A stretch of 17,393 bases of DNA from Zygnema cylindricum (Eukaryota > Streptophyta > Zygnematophyceae > Zygnematales > Zygnemataceae), in assembly GCA_037447655.1 (NCBI GenBank), contig JBBHKE010000810.1, forward strand, positions 1 through 17,393. The letters run 5' to 3'. The notes beneath the pieces were generated by a model. The model saw only the letters and a list, made by a program, of their open reading frames with translations. It was not told where the DNA came from and did no database searches. Shown one piece after another: positions 16,075 to 17,393 of the stretch (positions are counted from its first letter, which is position 1; each line of letters begins with the position of its first letter). The position numbers and the translations under genes are program-made.

Positions 16075-16781
16075 ATGGTAGCTGCTGAGCAGGAAATTGC
16101 ATCATCATGGATAATTCAAAAAAATAAGAACATTCAGAGCCTTCAAGCACCGGGTTGGGCAAACCGTTCGGATACTTTTTTTGTCGTTTTATTTCAATCC
16201 TTGCTGCTTATTTGCTCAGGTTTACTTTTTTTACGGAGGTTCCTCAGGAGGTCTGATCCAAGTCCAGAATTCCTCAGCTTTCAGTTTCACTACTATGTCA
16301 ACTTTTTTCTTGCTTTTGGTAAGGCACTCACTTCTTGTCATTGACAGCATTTTTTAGATTTATGGGCTTCTTTTGTCCTTTTTTTCATTTATGAAGCTGG
16401 ACATCTTTGCGCTCTCTTCGTCTAATTGTTGCACCTGAAAATTCCTGTGCTGCTGCTGTCCCCATGACGTCTTTGTTTTTGCTTGCTACATTATTGTCTT
16501 CTGAATGGAGCTTGCCATGTGTGCCAAGGGATGAAGCGAATGTATGTTTCTGTCTTCATTCCCAAAGCCAAGTCTTAAGAAAAGTGTCAAGAAATCATGT
16601 TAATGGTTAAGGTGGGGGGGTGCCGTGACCTCTCAGCAAGCGAGGCACTTCAATGGCCTTATTTATATGCGTTCTATGAAAGCTCCGGGTTTAGTAAGGA
16701 AGAAATAAGGTATCAGGTTGCAATTTATTTCTTAGCTGCTGCTACTTCGGCTCCCCTCATCGGTGCCTCAGCTAACAAATG
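16075..16781 (+). CDS. MFS transporter, MFSD5/MOT2-like, exons 1-2 (partial)
   Basis: Two exons, 16075-16318 and 16637-16781, are joined across a 318-bp GT-AG intron (donor GTAAGG, acceptor CTCTCAG); the split codon reads Ala. The ATG at 16075 has A at -3 and G at +4. The joined product keeps the frame: a short polar N-terminus, transmembrane helix 1 (about residues 34-53, FFVVLFQSLLLICSGLLFL), a basic loop, SPEFLSFQFHYYVNFFLAFA as helix 2, then SEALQWPYLYAFYESSGFSK, IRYQVAIYFLAAATSAPLIG and ASANKW. This resembles the start of the MFSD5/MOT2 family (F..FQ..Y..V.FL, LQGPYLYALYE..GFS, G...D+.GR), in which molybdate transport is known for green algae; it would act in a membrane. The Gly of LQGPY is Trp here. 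Exon 2 ends with donor GTAAAC at 16782; further exons lie outside. It is the only uninterrupted gene. Confidence 0.75.
16319..16636 (+). other. Intron 1 of the transporter gene
   Basis: A 318-bp intron between GTAAGG and CTCTCAG. It includes T-rich stretches and a G7 run (16612-16620 region) close to the acceptor. Two open frames cross it but lack family resemblance within the intron itself. Confidence 0.65.
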
Positions 16782-17393
16782 GTAAACCACTCATTTTTGT
16801 CTTTATCTTCTAGTCCCGTTCCATGTCTTTTGCATATTGTTTCTAGAGCTCAGAAGGTTGTGCAACACCAATGTCACTCTCTCAAAAGTTTCTGGCATCA
16901 TGTTATTTCCAATATTACAGAAGCGCATCCATGAATACAGAAAGGGTGCAAATGTGCGTTTTTGTGAACAATATGTGTATCTTCTCTAAAGCAATAATTT
17001 ACGGAACTATGGGTCAGGATGTGAATTGGCTATCCTGTTAGGCCGCTTATGGGATTTTTCCTCGTAAATAATGGTGGCTGACTGCATAAGGTACACCGTG
17101 TATACTTATTAGCGTCAATGACACTCTATATTGGTGCCCCTAAATTTTACCCCGCGAACTTAAATTAGTGAAAATGACACTAATTGGTTTTTTCTTAACG
17201 CTAATTCTTTAAACGGTTCAGAATGAGCCACGTCATTTGAAGTTAATTAGATTCAATAACACTAACAGAAACCCTACACTAATATTTTTTTACCCTAATA
17301 ACAATTCATGTTGTACTCTTCAAGATTCTAGCATAGAGTCAACTTGCTCAATCACTTGGATATTTTAGGAAAGGAACGTAGCAGCATATGGCA
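16782..17393 (+). other. Intron 2 (start) of the transporter gene
   Basis: It begins GTAAAC. No third exon is recognisable before the window ends. From about 17090 the DNA is AT-rich, with CACTAA/ACACTAA-type repeats (17167, 17258, 17276) that may be a small decayed repeat. Confidence 0.5.

Noticed and set aside
16920-16995. Possible third exon of the transporter after TTACAG at 16919.
   Set aside because: Joining exon 2 here gives an immediate TGA across the junction, and the downstream translation does not resemble the family.
1-17393. CRISPR arrays, prokaryotic operons, rRNA genes.
   Set aside because: No regularly spaced repeats, ribosome-binding sites, or rRNA signatures were seen; gene structure and mobile elements are eukaryotic.

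Overview
The window looks like a transposon graveyard next to the 5' end of one live gene, in a nuclear genome of the green-plant (streptophyte) lineage, most likely a charophyte alga or early-diverging land plant. The reasons are plant-type Copia and Gypsy retrotransposon proteins, a GT-AG split gene for an MFSD5/MOT2-like transporter, and a cytosine-5 DNA methyltransferase (DNMT) embedded beside a Gypsy polymerase. The last has been reported for charophytes (de Mendoza et al. 2018, recalled from memory). The species assignment is inference.

Layout. 2-184: piece of a DNMT. 184-385: fragment of a Gypsy-type LTR. 385-2434: a decayed Copia element read on the minus strand (primer-binding site, gag, protease, integrase), whose 5' LTR is 2435 to about 3437. 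About 3438-6150: a second Copia copy of the same family on the plus strand (LTR, primer-binding site, gag, then a deletion running into a truncated 3' LTR). The two 5' LTRs abut head to head. 6245-6506: one end of a MITE-like element. 6510-8165: Gypsy protease and gag zinc knuckle on the minus strand. 8162-8995: a DNMT pseudogene on the plus strand with motifs IV to X. 9200-12232: Gypsy RT, RNase H, integrase and a C-terminal PHD finger, then a polypurine tract and the start of the 3' LTR. That LTR is split by a 1182-bp solo Copia LTR (12380-13561) and resumes at 13567. 13921-14972: nothing recognised. 14973-15599: MITE with 42-bp inverted ends. 15600-16074: upstream region of the transporter gene. 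16075-16781: its first two coding exons, followed by intron to the window end.

The most interesting content is of two kinds. (1) The Gypsy remnant carries both a DNA-methylation writer (DNMT) and a chromatin reader (PHD finger). Inverting the adjacent zinc knuckle-protease block would restore the order gag-PR-DNMT-RT-RH-INT-PHD. (2) The long Copia LTRs contain, antisense to the LTR, a tRNA-headed unit with Pol III-like boxes that ends in a hairpin. The hairpin stem differs between two copies but stays paired, while its loop is conserved. The same LTRs share a GTAC cluster and an identical G-box 10-mer at fixed spacing, and the Copia elements use a half-tRNA (initiator Met) primer-binding site.

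All transposon genes are broken by stops and frameshifts. Only the transporter exons look intact.
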